NCBI GenBank assembly: GCA_016873225.1
Contig: VGXS01000029.1
Location: forward strand, 1-53,106
DNA: 53,106 nt
Direction of reading: 5' to 3'
DNA from: Planctomycetota bacterium
Lineage (GTDB): Bacteria > Planctomycetota > Planctomycetia > Gemmatales > Gemmataceae
The notes beneath the pieces were generated by a model. It was not told the DNA's origin. It saw nothing but the letters and a program-made list of their open reading frames with translations, and ran no database searches. Both the position numbers and the translations under genes were made by a program. Of this stretch, positions 16,377-25,079 are shown piece by piece; positions within the stretch are counted from its first letter, which is position 1, and each line of letters starts with the position of its first letter.

Positions 16377-17474
16377 CTATCGCCTATTGTAATGGCTGAT
16401 GGATTCTTTTCCATCGGGCCCCGTGCGTGTGAAAGTCCATTTCGCGCCGCCGTTGGAACCATACCGCAACCGGTGCTCCGCTCCATCCAGCCTGTAGGCA
16501 AGCGAACATTCGCCGGCGGCGGGGTCTCCGCTGAATCCGGTGATGACGGCGCCATGCAATGGCCTTCCCAGCGGGCGAAGCGGACTGTCACGGGGTTGGG
16601 GTTCCACCTGGTCCCCCTGCACCACGACCTTTCCACGCAGGCCACCATTGATATACGGATAAGCCCGCGTGGCGTGGTATCGGTATCCACCGGATTCGTC
16701 CTCGCGTCCGTTGAACTCATCCAGGTCGTCCGGTTCGACGCCATGAGAGTCGGAAAATCCGTAAATGGGATAGCCGTCAAGGGCGAAGGCGATGGGATTG
16801 CCCTTGCCGACCACCTTTTCCAAATGCGTGGGCGCGATGTGGTAGTGGTAATCGTCTCCCCGGCCGCAGTGGCCGCCGTGCTCGTCGAGTTCACCGGCCA
16901 GGAAGGCGTCCTCGCCCCGGTTGTTGAGGGCGTTGAAGATGGGAACGCCATTGACGGCCAGGGCGATCGCGCCCCGGTACAGGGAATGGCGAGCCGAGAT
17001 GGGCTTGTCGGCCTTGACGGGGTGAAGCGGAATCCTCCAGGCGTTGGCCCCCGAATACGGCTGGGGCAACGGCACCTGCTGCTGCCAGGCCCGTATGCCA
17101 ACCATCATGGGATGATCGGGCAGGCCGTCGGAGGAAACCAGAAGGTACCGGCCATCCCAGTCAACCGTCACGCGGGGCGCGAACCGCTTGAAATGCCGGG
17201 CGATGTCTGGTTCCACCGTGGATTTCTCCGCCTCGGGAGCGCGACCGCATCCCAAAATCGCCAGCGCCAGGCCCGCCAAGGCCGCGGCGGCCCCGGCCTT
17301 GCCCCGTCTTGCGCAGGCGAAAAGGACGGCGGCCACCGCCAACCAGGCGACAGGCCTGATAACTATAAGGTCCGCAGACCCGCCTTCAGGCGCCGGCCCG
17401 TGCCACGGGTGCGCCCAGGCGCGGGTTCCGTCGGCCAGCAGGGCCAGGCAAGCCAACCATCGGGAATCAGCCAT
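16377..17474 (-). CDS. YHYH domain-containing membrane-anchored protein
   Basis: The 365-residue protein has a leader, an exposed HPWHGPAP segment and two hydrophobic stretches (about residues 35-55 and 62-77, ending in a Cys), followed by a large extracytoplasmic domain. That domain holds the defining Tyr-His-Tyr-His motif at residues 209-212 in GDDYHYHIAPTHLEK, preceded by NRGEDAFLAGELDEHGGHCGRG, and FALDGYPIYGFSD with YRYHATRAYPYINGGLRG further on. These are the conserved blocks of the YHYH family, whose role is unknown; a metal-binding histidine cluster is plausible. The start overlaps the end of the upstream TIM-barrel gene by eight bases, so the two are co-translated. Confidence 0.88.
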   Translation of the reverse strand: MADSRWLACLALLADGTRAWAHPWHGPAPEGGSADLIVIRPVAWLAVAAVLFACARRGKAGAAAALAGLALAILGCGRAPEAEKSTVEPDIARHFKRFAPRVTVDWDGRYLLVSSDGLPDHPMMVGIRAWQQQVPLPQPYSGANAWRIPLHPVKADKPISARHSLYRGAIALAVNGVPIFNALNNRGEDAFLAGELDEHGGHCGRGDDYHYHIAPTHLEKVVGKGNPIAFALDGYPIYGFSDSHGVEPDDLDEFNGREDESGGYRYHATRAYPYINGGLRGKVVVQGDQVEPQPRDSPLRPLGRPLHGAVITGFSGDPAAGECSLAYRLDGAEHRLRYGSNGGAKWTFTRTGPDGKESISHYNRR

Positions 17475-18372
17475 TGACGATTTTTTGTATCGCCGCGAAC
17501 GACTTTGTCGCCGCGGTGAACGGATCGTACCCCGGAGCGGCCCAAACCTGCCGGCTGACCTCGACGCACACGGGGCCCTTGTAGCCGCCTTGAAGCAGCA
17601 GGGCCCGCATCATGGCGAGGTCGAGCCCGCCTTGGCCGGGCAGCACGAAACGGGCCTGCTTGCCGTCGATCACGGTTTCCTTTACATGCACGAAACGGGT
17701 TTGGGCCGCCAGCGACTTCCAAGCCTCGGGGATGCCCGGCACGCGGTGTTGGAAATGGCTCGGGTCGAAAACGGCGACCACGCGGGGCGACTTGGCCCCC
17801 GCGATGAGTGCCGAGAGCGCCGACGCATCATCAAAAGCCTGCATGCGGTGCGGCTTGAGCGCCAGCGTTCCACCCTCCTGTTCCAACACGGAGGCAACCT
17901 TCGCCAGGCGCTCCTGGAAAAGCGGCAACTTGGCGGGAAGGTCGCCCGGCTTGCCACCGACAACCGTTTCCAGCAACGGGGGAGACCCCGGTTGGAGCGA
18001 CTTGGCCAGGCCGCATGCCTTGGCCAGAAGGCGCTGGTTTTTCTGGAAGGCGGCCTCGGGAGCATCGAGCGGCACATCCATCATGAGCGCCGCGACGGCC
18101 AAGCCACTGCCTTGCAGCAACTTGGCAAGCTGGGAAACCGCCATCGGCGACAAGGTTTCCGGATCGGCCTCCCACCCGGCAAGGCAGGCAAGTTCCACGG
18201 CGCGGTAGCCTGCCTTGGCCAAATGGTCGAGTCCCTTGGCCAACGGGACATCCTTCATCCCGTACATGCTGAAGGCGGGAACCAGCGTCGGGGTGTCGGC
18301 GGTCAGCGCCGCGGCGGGGAGAGCGGCGATGGCGGCAAGGGCTGTCCGGCGGGTCTGGAACATGGCGGTCAT
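17467..18372 (-). CDS. sugar phosphate isomerase/epimerase family protein (exported)
   Basis: The 301-residue protein begins with a twin-arginine-like signal (TRRTALAAIAALPAAALTA). The remainder is a xylose-isomerase-like TIM barrel: VPLAKGLDHLAKAGYRAVELA at the first strand-helix unit, LALKPHRMQAFDD, VVAVFDPSHFQHR and RFVHVKETVIDGKQARFVLPGQGGLDLAMMRALLLQGGYKGPVCVEVSRQ, where the His, Asp and Glu residues are likely metal ligands. Substrate unknown; secreted members are frequent in planctomycetes. The ATG at 18372 has GGAAAA at a fair distance; an ATG at 18363 is the alternative. It faces efp across a 128-base divergent region. Confidence 0.82.
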   Translation of the reverse strand: MTAMFQTRRTALAAIAALPAAALTADTPTLVPAFSMYGMKDVPLAKGLDHLAKAGYRAVELACLAGWEADPETLSPMAVSQLAKLLQGSGLAVAALMMDVPLDAPEAAFQKNQRLLAKACGLAKSLQPGSPPLLETVVGGKPGDLPAKLPLFQERLAKVASVLEQEGGTLALKPHRMQAFDDASALSALIAGAKSPRVVAVFDPSHFQHRVPGIPEAWKSLAAQTRFVHVKETVIDGKQARFVLPGQGGLDLAMMRALLLQGGYKGPVCVEVSRQVWAAPGYDPFTAATKSFAAIQKIVNG

Positions 18373-18500
18373 GGGCTTTTCCGTGGGGTGACGCCGGTGG
18401 ATTGCCGGTCTTTTCCGCTTTCCGGAAGCGTTCCGGAGCCCTATCGTAAACCCATCATGAAAGGGCTCAAGCCCTCAATCGATCTTGGGGAGGTTGGATC

Positions 18501-19073
18501 GTGCCGATTGAATATAGCGAAGTGCGCAAGGGAATGGTCATCGTCGGCGAGGACAAGCAACTTTATGCCGTTGTCGACCGCAACCTGCACACCCCCGGGA
18601 ACTGGCGCGCCATCCTCACCCTCAAGCTCAAGAACCTCAACACCGGCGCGGTGACCATCAGCCGTTTCAAGCCGGAGGACAAGGTCGAACAGGCCTACCT
18701 CGACAACCGGCCGATGGCCTACTCCTACCAGGACGGCGAGGACTTCGTCTTCACCGACTCCGAAACCTTCGAGACGGTCAACCTCCACAAGGACTGGGTG
18801 GGTGACCAGATCCTGTACCTGCGTGAAAACGACAACTGCAATGTGGTGTTTTTCGACGGCAAGCCGATCAGCCTGGAACTTCCCGCCTCGGTTCAACTCA
18901 AGGTGACGGAAACGGAACCGTCGCTCAAGGGCGCCACGGCGGCGGCCCAGTACAAGCCCGCCACCCTCGAGACCGGCCTCAATGTGCAGGTGCCGCCGTT
19001 CATCGCCATCGGCGAACTCATCACGGTGGACACGCGCACCGGCGAATACACCGGCCGGGTGAAGGAGAGCTGA
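18501..19073 (+). CDS. efp: elongation factor P
   Basis: The 190-residue protein is EF-P, which enters the ribosome near the P site and relieves stalling at consecutive prolines. All three beta-barrel domains are present (KGMVIVGEDKQLYAVV; DGEDFVFTDSETFE; the C-terminal PPFIAIGELITVDTRTGEYTGRVK signature). The start is a GTG with GGGGAGG seven bases upstream. The domain I tip reads HTPGNWRA, so the residue equal to the modified Lys34 of the E. coli protein is Asn34, followed by Trp. Neither lysylation nor arginine rhamnosylation is possible at that position. The gene stands alone and is followed by a strong hairpin. Confidence 0.97.
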   Translation: MPIEYSEVRKGMVIVGEDKQLYAVVDRNLHTPGNWRAILTLKLKNLNTGAVTISRFKPEDKVEQAYLDNRPMAYSYQDGEDFVFTDSETFETVNLHKDWVGDQILYLRENDNCNVVFFDGKPISLELPASVQLKVTETEPSLKGATAAAQYKPATLETGLNVQVPPFIAIGELITVDTRTGEYTGRVKES

Positions 19074-19100
19074 GCCATCGCCCGCTCCGGGGTATCACGA

Positions 19101-19121
19101 CGGGCCCCCTCTCGGGGCCCG
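19101..19121. terminator. hairpin between efp and the serine hydrolase gene
   Basis: CGGGCCCC (19101-19108) pairs perfectly with GGGGCCCG (19114-19121) across a five-base loop, 28 bases after the efp stop. Only a short broken T run (ATTCCTTT) follows, so it may be a terminator or an RNA-stabilising hairpin; it lies 25 bases before the next gene. Confidence 0.6.
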
Positions 19122-19145
19122 ATTCCTTTCGCGAGGATGCTTCCC

Positions 19146-20276
19146 ATGAAATTGCGGGTATTGGTCGCGATTCTCCTCCTGGCCGCGGCAAGGCCGGTGC
19201 TCGCGCAGCAGGGATCCCTCGCCGCCGCCGTTGTCCCGTTCGTTGAGAAGCAGTCGCTTGCCGGGGCGGTGATGCTCGTCTCGGACAAGCAACGCGACCT
19301 GGCGATTGAAACCGCCGGTTTCGCCGACATCGCCAACAGGAAGCCGATGCGGGCCGACACGCTGTTCTGGATCGCCTCGCAGTCCAAGCCGATCACCGCC
19401 GCCGCGCTGATGATCCTCGTGGACGAGGGCAAGGTTCGCCTCGATGATCCGGTGGAAAAGTTCCTGCCCGAATTCAAGGGCCAGATGGTGGTTGCGGAAA
19501 AGGACAAGGATCGGATCCTGCTGAAGTCGCCGGCAAGGCAGGCCACGGTCAGGGACTGCCTCAACCACACCAGCGGCATGCCGTTCAAGTCGGCCCTCGA
19601 GGAACCGACCCTCGACGCGCTTTCGCTGGCCACGGGGGTTCGCGGCCACGCGCTCACGCCGCTGGAGGCCGAACCGGGCAGCCGATACCGCTACTCCAAC
19701 GCGGGCATCAACACGGCCGGGCGAATCGTGGAGGTGGTCTCGGGAATGCCTTTCGAGGTGTTCCTCGACAAGCGCCTGCTGCGGCCTCTCGGAATGACCG
19801 ACACGACTTTCTGGCCCGCCGAGGCGCGGGTGGCCCGCCTGGCGCTGTCGTACAGGCCCGACGCCGCCAAGACCGGCTTGCAAGCCACCCCCATCATCCA
19901 GTTGCGTTATCCGCTTTCCGACAAGTCGCGGGGAGCCATGCCCGCCGGCGGCCTGTTCGCCACTGCCGCCGACTGTTCCCGCTTCTGCCGGATGATCCTC
20001 AACGGCGGCGTCCATGAGGGCGGGCGGATTCTCTCGGAGGAATCGGTGAAGGCCCTGACCACGCGGCAGACACCCTCCTCGATGCAGGAAAGCTACGGCC
20101 TCGGATTCGCCGTGGGTCCCGATACCGCCGGACATGGCGGCGCCCACGCCACCAGCATGAACATCATCTTCAAGACCGGGCGGATCACGGTGTGGATGGT
20201 GCAGCACGCCGGTTTTCCCGCCGACGGCGCGCAGGCCAGGGGCGCCTTCGAGAAGGCCGCGGCGCTGGTGAAATAG
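19146..20276 (+). CDS. serine hydrolase (beta-lactamase/EstB family), secreted
   Basis: The 376-residue protein has a signal peptide (MKLRVLVAILLLAAARPVLA) and the class C beta-lactamase-like catalytic motifs: Ser78-x-x-Lys81 in WIASQSKP, Tyr183-Ser-Asn185 in YRYSNAG, and His-Gly-Gly in TAGHGGAHATS near the C-terminus. This set fits esterases and D-aminopeptidase-like enzymes of the beta-lactamase superfamily that hydrolyse esters or peptides outside the cytoplasm; beta-lactam resistance should not be assumed. The second ATG (19146) is chosen because GAGG sits nine bases before it, while for the ATG at 19137 the same site is too close. It converges on the RTX-calpain gene. Confidence 0.9.
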   Translation: MKLRVLVAILLLAAARPVLAQQGSLAAAVVPFVEKQSLAGAVMLVSDKQRDLAIETAGFADIANRKPMRADTLFWIASQSKPITAAALMILVDEGKVRLDDPVEKFLPEFKGQMVVAEKDKDRILLKSPARQATVRDCLNHTSGMPFKSALEEPTLDALSLATGVRGHALTPLEAEPGSRYRYSNAGINTAGRIVEVVSGMPFEVFLDKRLLRPLGMTDTTFWPAEARVARLALSYRPDAAKTGLQATPIIQLRYPLSDKSRGAMPAGGLFATAADCSRFCRMILNGGVHEGGRILSEESVKALTTRQTPSSMQESYGLGFAVGPDTAGHGGAHATSMNIIFKTGRITVWMVQHAGFPADGAQARGAFEKAAALVK

Positions 20277-20307
20277 GCCGCGCAAGATCGTTTCTCAAGC
20301 GGCCCCG

Positions 20308-22542
20308 TCACACCACGCGGGTGCCCCAGTTGAGCCTTCCCTTGGATGCGTACAACTCGGCCAGCGTCACCCGCACCAGCGCGTCGACGGGATTGTTGTC
20401 CGAATAGGTCAGGCGGGTGCCTCCCTTGTCGGTTCCCCAAGGGTTGCGAAGGATCACCGCGGTCAGGCCGCCCGCCCCGTCGGTGACGATGTTCCAGACC
20501 GTGTAGGCGTGGCGAACCACGAACTTCCGCCCCAAGGTGCCGGGTGTCCGCTGGTTGTTGGCCCTGGCTACCTCGTCGTTGGAATCACCCAGCGAAACGG
20601 TGAGATAATCGGGATTGGGGCCGGTAAAGCGGGAAACGATGTCGGCTCCCAGGGCCGCGGCGCTGGCGTAGCCGCCACTGGCGTCGTTCGCGGGAATATC
20701 CGGGTTGTTGGCTCGCCGGAGGAATGGGACGCCGGTGGTGGCGCTCCCGAAGAACCTGAACACCTCGTCGGCGCCCGTGCTGCCCAAGTCGGCGTAGTTG
20801 GGTGATCCGGCAACGCGCTGGTCCGCCAAGGCGATTCCCTTCTCGGCGAGGCAGACCCAAATGGAATTGCCCGGTCCCAAGTTCGCGTAGTTGGGCAACG
20901 AGTTGCTGCCGGCCCTCAGCGGAAGGATGCCGTCGAACCTGTAAAACTGCCCGCCCAGGCGCATTCCGTAGGTGCCGTCGCCGAAGTCAACCATGGCGCG
21001 CCTGATGGCCCAGGCCTCACCCGGGCCGGTGTCCCGGGCCAGCGCCGACAGGGCCGAAACCACCTTGCAGTCGCCCACGGCGCCCTGGTTGATGTCGGAT
21101 CCCCGGGGTCCGCTGTTGGGGAACAGCGGGTTGGCGGAAAAGTCGGCGGTTTGCAACCCGGCCGGGAAGGCGGGGCCCGCCTTCCTGTCGCCGTTGAGCG
21201 TCCTGTCCATGCCGGTGGCGAATGATCCGACGGCATTGTCGAAGTCGCGGACGGCATCGAAATCCTGGATCGCGTCGCCGACACCGACGGAGATCAGGTC
21301 GCGCCAGAAAATGTCGCGGCCGTCGTTTCCGGTCATCTGGTCGGGGCCGGAATCGTCGATCGACACGAGCCAGTCATCCCCGTTGCCGCCGAAAAGCGCG
21401 TCGGTGTCGGTGCCGCCATTGATGGTGTCGTTGTCAAAATCGCCATGGAGCGTGTCGGATCCGGATCCGCCGAGGATGAAATCGGCGCCGATGCCATGGA
21501 TCGTGTCGTTGCCGGCACCGCCCTCGATGCGGTCGTTGCCGACCTCCCCGTCGATGGTGTCATCATCGTTGCCGCCAAGGATGCGGTCGTTGCCAAAGCC
21601 TCCGAGGATGGTGTCGTCGCCATCATCACCCATGATGGTGTCCTTGTCGTCGCCGCCCCGAAGCGTGTCGTTCCCCGCGCCGCCCCGGATGATGTCCTCC
21701 CCGGCTTCGCCATCGATGGTGTCGTTCTCGCCATCGCCATCAAGGGTGTCGGACTCGGTGCCTCCGGTGATGGAGTCGGCACCGGAACCTCCGGAGATGG
21801 TGTCCGCTCCGGAGTCCCCGTGGAGAAAGTCGTTGCCGAGTCCTCCAAGGATGAAATCATCGCCGGCATTGCCCTCGATGATGTCGTTGTCGGAGTTGCC
21901 CTCGAGCCTGTCGTTGCCGGATCCGCCCCTGATGAAGTCATTGCCGTCGCCACCCAACACCCTGTCGTTGTTGTCGCCCGAATCGATGATGTCGTTGTCC
22001 AGGCCGCCGAAGATCTCGTCGTTGCCGGCACCCGAACTGATGGTGTCGTCGCCGGGGCCGCCTTCGATGGTGTCGTTGCCGGGGCCGGTGGTGATGATGT
22101 CGTCGCCGGTTTGGCCGTAATAAGTGCCCCAGTTGCCCCCCCGGATGGTGTCGTTGCCGGGGCCGCCATCGATGATGCTGGCGGAAAGCCCGCCGGTGAG
22201 GTTGTCGTTGCCATCATTGCCCATGGCGTTGACCGGCACGCGCGCCGTGGAGGCGGTGAAGGTGTCGGCAGCCGAACCGCCGATGAACTGGATGGAGCGG
22301 ACGGCGGCGGCGCCAAAGAGCCGCGGGTTGAGCAAGGGCGTGCCATGCGTGACCCGGTACTGCCTGATGGCCGCCGCGCCCACCCCCACGGTGATGTGCT
22401 GGACCGAGACATTGGTGGGAGTGTCGTCGGCGCGGATCATGAGCACGCCGGCGGGGTCGAGCGAGATGGAAACAACCGCGGGCACATCCCGTTCCTCGAA
22501 TCGCTCGAGGAGTAATTGGCGGTTCTTGGGGGCGAACTTCAT
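20308..22542 (-). CDS. RTX-repeat protein with C-terminal calpain-like (C2) cysteine protease domain
   Basis: The 744-residue protein has three parts. Residues 1-100 carry the Gemmata-type N-terminus (LLERFEERDVPAVV). Residues about 107-400 are around 30 RTX nonapeptides of the GGxGxDxhx type, which bind Ca2+ and fold into a beta-roll. Residues about 470-744 are a calpain-type protease: Gln486 and Cys492 in INQGAVGDCKVVSALSAL, His678 in VVRHAYTVWNI and Asn700 in VILRNPWG form the oxyanion and catalytic set. So it is probably an exported, Ca2+-dependent cysteine protease. The ATG at 22542 has GGGAG six bases upstream. The export route is not visible; no type I secretion genes are near. Target unknown. 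Confidence 0.9.
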   Translation of the reverse strand: MKFAPKNRQLLLERFEERDVPAVVSISLDPAGVLMIRADDTPTNVSVQHITVGVGAAAIRQYRVTHGTPLLNPRLFGAAAVRSIQFIGGSAADTFTASTARVPVNAMGNDGNDNLTGGLSASIIDGGPGNDTIRGGNWGTYYGQTGDDIITTGPGNDTIEGGPGDDTISSGAGNDEIFGGLDNDIIDSGDNNDRVLGGDGNDFIRGGSGNDRLEGNSDNDIIEGNAGDDFILGGLGNDFLHGDSGADTISGGSGADSITGGTESDTLDGDGENDTIDGEAGEDIIRGGAGNDTLRGGDDKDTIMGDDGDDTILGGFGNDRILGGNDDDTIDGEVGNDRIEGGAGNDTIHGIGADFILGGSGSDTLHGDFDNDTINGGTDTDALFGGNGDDWLVSIDDSGPDQMTGNDGRDIFWRDLISVGVGDAIQDFDAVRDFDNAVGSFATGMDRTLNGDRKAGPAFPAGLQTADFSANPLFPNSGPRGSDINQGAVGDCKVVSALSALARDTGPGEAWAIRRAMVDFGDGTYGMRLGGQFYRFDGILPLRAGSNSLPNYANLGPGNSIWVCLAEKGIALADQRVAGSPNYADLGSTGADEVFRFFGSATTGVPFLRRANNPDIPANDASGGYASAAALGADIVSRFTGPNPDYLTVSLGDSNDEVARANNQRTPGTLGRKFVVRHAYTVWNIVTDGAGGLTAVILRNPWGTDKGGTRLTYSDNNPVDALVRVTLAELYASKGRLNWGTRVV

Positions 22543-22708
22543 CGGCATCTCCCGAAACACGGACCATCAGAGACACATTCAATTGTGGATACCATCGCCC
22601 CATAAAACAATCGAGCCTTATGCGACGCGCGCCACCGCCTGATGCCGTGAAAACAGGGAAGCCCGGATTACCGGGCTCCAAGGAAAATATGGAATCGGGC
22701 GAACAGGA

Positions 22709-24046
22709 TCAGAACAACTCGTCGATCGGCTTGCCATCCTGAAGGACGGGGAAGGGACGGCCCGTGGGATCGGTCGCCATGGCCGTGGTGTCGATCGACA
22801 GGTGGCGGTAAATCGTGGCGAGCACATCCTGGACGATCTTGGGATTGTCCTTGGGATGGGCGCCCTTGGCATCGGAGGCGCCGACGACGCGGCCGCCCTT
22901 GACGCCGCCGCCCGCGAAGGCCGCCGACATCACATACGGCCAGTGGTCGCGACCGGCGTTGTTGTTGACAACGGGGGTTCGGCCGATCTCGCCCCAGGCC
23001 ACCACCAAGGTGCGGTCGAGCACGCCGCGCCTTTCGAGGTCGTCGAGGAAGGCGGTGTAGGCGCGGTCCCAACGGGGGAGGAAGCCGAGCTTTTGCGACT
23101 CGAAGCCCTTCTTGTGGAAGTCCCACCAGCGCAGGTCGACCGTGACGAGGCGGACGCCGGCCTCGACAAGGCGCGCCGCCAGGAGCATGCGCTGGGCCCA
23201 GTTGGGGCAGCCGCATCGCTCCGGATCCTTGGGATCGAAATTGGGCATCTTGCCGTAGGCTTCGCGCAGGGAGGCCGGCTCGGAGTCGAGGTCGAAGGCC
23301 TTGCGGGCCCTTTCGCTGGCCAGCAGGTCGAGGGCCTGCTGCTGGAAGCGGTCCAGCGCGTCGGCCTGGGGCGAATACAGCTTGCGGTCGAAGGCGTCGA
23401 CGAGGGCCTTGGCCTCGGCGGGGGCGGGCGCGCCGGGACGGGTCGTGCGTGCCAAGTTGGGAATGGTGAATGGATCGGTGCTCGCGGGATCCGCCTTGGT
23501 CTCGAAGGGGCGGCAAGTGGCGCCGAGCCAGGCCGAGTCGGTGCCGGGGACCATCTTGGGAATCATCACATACGGCGGAAGTCCGGGGTCGGCGTCCCTG
23601 AGGAACCGGGAGGCCCACGACCCGCAACTGGGCATGACATTCACATCCGACTGCGGGCCGGACTTGTAGCCGGTGAAGCAGATCTGGTCGCCATCGGAGT
23701 GCCCGACATTGCCATCCTGGGGTCGGTGTCTCAGGCTGCGCACAAGCGAGAAGCGGTGCATCTGCTTGGCCGACAACGGGAGATATTCGCTCAGCCTCAC
23801 GCCCGGCACGCTGGTGGTGATGGACCCGAACTCGCCGCGCACCTCGGAAGGGGCGTCGGGCTTGGGATCCCACATGTCGTGCTGGCTTGGGCCGCCGCGC
23901 ATCCACAGGATCACAACGGAGGGGGGCGAAGCGGACTTGACCGCCGCGCGGGATTCAAGCCGCAACAGGTCGGGAAGCGACAACCCGATGGAGCCAAGCA
24001 ATCCCACTTGTAGAACGCCACGGCGGTCGGGAGTTGATATTGGCAT
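22709..24046 (-). CDS. DUF1501 domain-containing protein (second copy family)
   Basis: This 445-residue protein has an RR-containing leader (TPDRRGVLQVGLLGSIGLSL) and the DUF1501 blocks: SVVILWMRGGPSQHDMWDPKPDAP, RFSLVRSLRHRPQDGNVGHSDGDQICFTG, AARLVEAGVRLVTVDLRWWDFHKKG, LVVAWGEIGRTPVVNNNAGRDHWPYVMSAAFAGGGVKGGRVVGASD and a closing DVLATIYRHLSID. It is closer to the group with the GRDHWP motif than to the copy at 10792-12204, so it is not a recent duplicate. The ATG at 24046 has AAGGTG nine bases upstream. No PSCyt/DUF1553 partner adjoins it here, which is unusual. It follows a 192-base A+T-rich gap after the TIM-barrel gene. Confidence 0.93.
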   Translation of the reverse strand: MPISTPDRRGVLQVGLLGSIGLSLPDLLRLESRAAVKSASPPSVVILWMRGGPSQHDMWDPKPDAPSEVRGEFGSITTSVPGVRLSEYLPLSAKQMHRFSLVRSLRHRPQDGNVGHSDGDQICFTGYKSGPQSDVNVMPSCGSWASRFLRDADPGLPPYVMIPKMVPGTDSAWLGATCRPFETKADPASTDPFTIPNLARTTRPGAPAPAEAKALVDAFDRKLYSPQADALDRFQQQALDLLASERARKAFDLDSEPASLREAYGKMPNFDPKDPERCGCPNWAQRMLLAARLVEAGVRLVTVDLRWWDFHKKGFESQKLGFLPRWDRAYTAFLDDLERRGVLDRTLVVAWGEIGRTPVVNNNAGRDHWPYVMSAAFAGGGVKGGRVVGASDAKGAHPKDNPKIVQDVLATIYRHLSIDTTAMATDPTGRPFPVLQDGKPIDELF

Positions 24047-24238
24047 GCTAATGGTCACCTTCAAGTTTTCTTAATTTTTAACAATCCGCCGACAATTGCA
24101 AATCGACAAACGCCAGTCAATTCGATCAATCGAACAAGATAAGCCAAATATGTTTGATGACATGAACCATCAGGACAGCCGTATCCAGCAATCCATGAAA
24201 CGGGCGTCAGCTTGGCGGATACCGATCCTGTGGGCCGA

Positions 24239-25075
24239 TCAGGTTCCGCCCAGTCGGGCCTCCACTTCCCGCAGGTACCTGAGGCCTTCGCGGGCGATCG
24301 TCTCGGGATCGGGCTTGTAGTCGAACACCTCGATCGAGACATAACCCTTGTACTGGACATCCTTGAGGGCCCGGAGGATGGGCAGGAAATCGGTGTCGCC
24401 CATGCCGGGCGCGCGCCGGTTGGCGTCGTTGGCGTGGAAATGGCCGAGGCGGTGGAAATTCCGGCGGATGATTTCCGCGGGGGTCGCCTCGTCGCTGCTC
24501 ATGGCCTTCACATCGAGGTGCAGGCCGAAGAGCGGATGATTCAGGCGATCGAGAAGGGCGTTGCCTTCCCGGGCCGTCTGCATGAAGTCGGATTCCGCGG
24601 GCGCCAGCGGTTCCAGCAGCATGAGCACCCCGGTTTTCTCAAGATGAGGCACCACCTGCCTGAAGGTGTCGACAAACCAGTCGGTGGCCTGCTCGCGGGT
24701 GGCCCCCTCGGGAATCTTCCTCTGCAGGGGCGAGCCGAACACCATCAGGTCGCCCCCGAGGTCGGCGCAGGCCCGCGCCAATTCCCCCAGGTAGGAAGCG
24801 GTGCTGGCCCGCACGGCGGGATCGGGGCTGGTGACCTGAAATCCCTCGGTCTTGGCCAACAGCCAGTGCAAGCCGATGATTTTCAAACCGGCCTTTTCCG
24901 CCGTGGCCCGAACCTGCCGACGCGTTTCGGCATCCACCTGCCCGATCCGGGGCGCCAGCGTGAACGGGGCGAGTTCGAGGCCCTGGTAACCCAGCGCCGC
25001 GGAGACGGAACAAACCCTGGCGTGGTCCCATCCCTCGAAAGTCTCATTGCAGATCGCGTGCTTCCAGATGCCCAT
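24239..25075 (-). CDS. sugar phosphate isomerase/epimerase family protein (cytoplasmic TIM barrel)
   Basis: The 278-residue protein lacks a signal peptide and is a xylose-isomerase-like TIM barrel. It shows LGYQGLELAPFT, AGLKIIGLHWLL, LGGDLMVFGSP, VLMLLEPLAPAESDFM, LFGLHLDVKAMS, LGHFHANDANRRAPGMGDTDF and YVSIEVFDYKPD, with Glu, Asp, His and Glu in the places used for divalent metal binding. It resembles sugar or inosose isomerases/epimerases, but the substrate cannot be named. GGAG sits seven bases before the ATG at 25075, and the start is four bases past the stop of the large membrane protein, so it ends the bioB-bioF operon-like run. Confidence 0.85.
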   Translation of the reverse strand: MGIWKHAICNETFEGWDHARVCSVSAALGYQGLELAPFTLAPRIGQVDAETRRQVRATAEKAGLKIIGLHWLLAKTEGFQVTSPDPAVRASTASYLGELARACADLGGDLMVFGSPLQRKIPEGATREQATDWFVDTFRQVVPHLEKTGVLMLLEPLAPAESDFMQTAREGNALLDRLNHPLFGLHLDVKAMSSDEATPAEIIRRNFHRLGHFHANDANRRAPGMGDTDFLPILRALKDVQYKGYVSIEVFDYKPDPETIAREGLRYLREVEARLGGT

Positions 25076-25079
25076 CGGT

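Noticed and set aside
20277..20307. GGCCGC/GCGGCC pair as a shared terminator between convergent genes
   Set aside because: Six-base stem with a 17-base loop and no T run; too weak.
21445..22515. Regular repeats on the plus strand, looking like a CRISPR array or tandem repeats
   Set aside because: They are the DNA of the RTX nonapeptides on the minus strand; repeats are about 27 bases, degenerate and without spacers.
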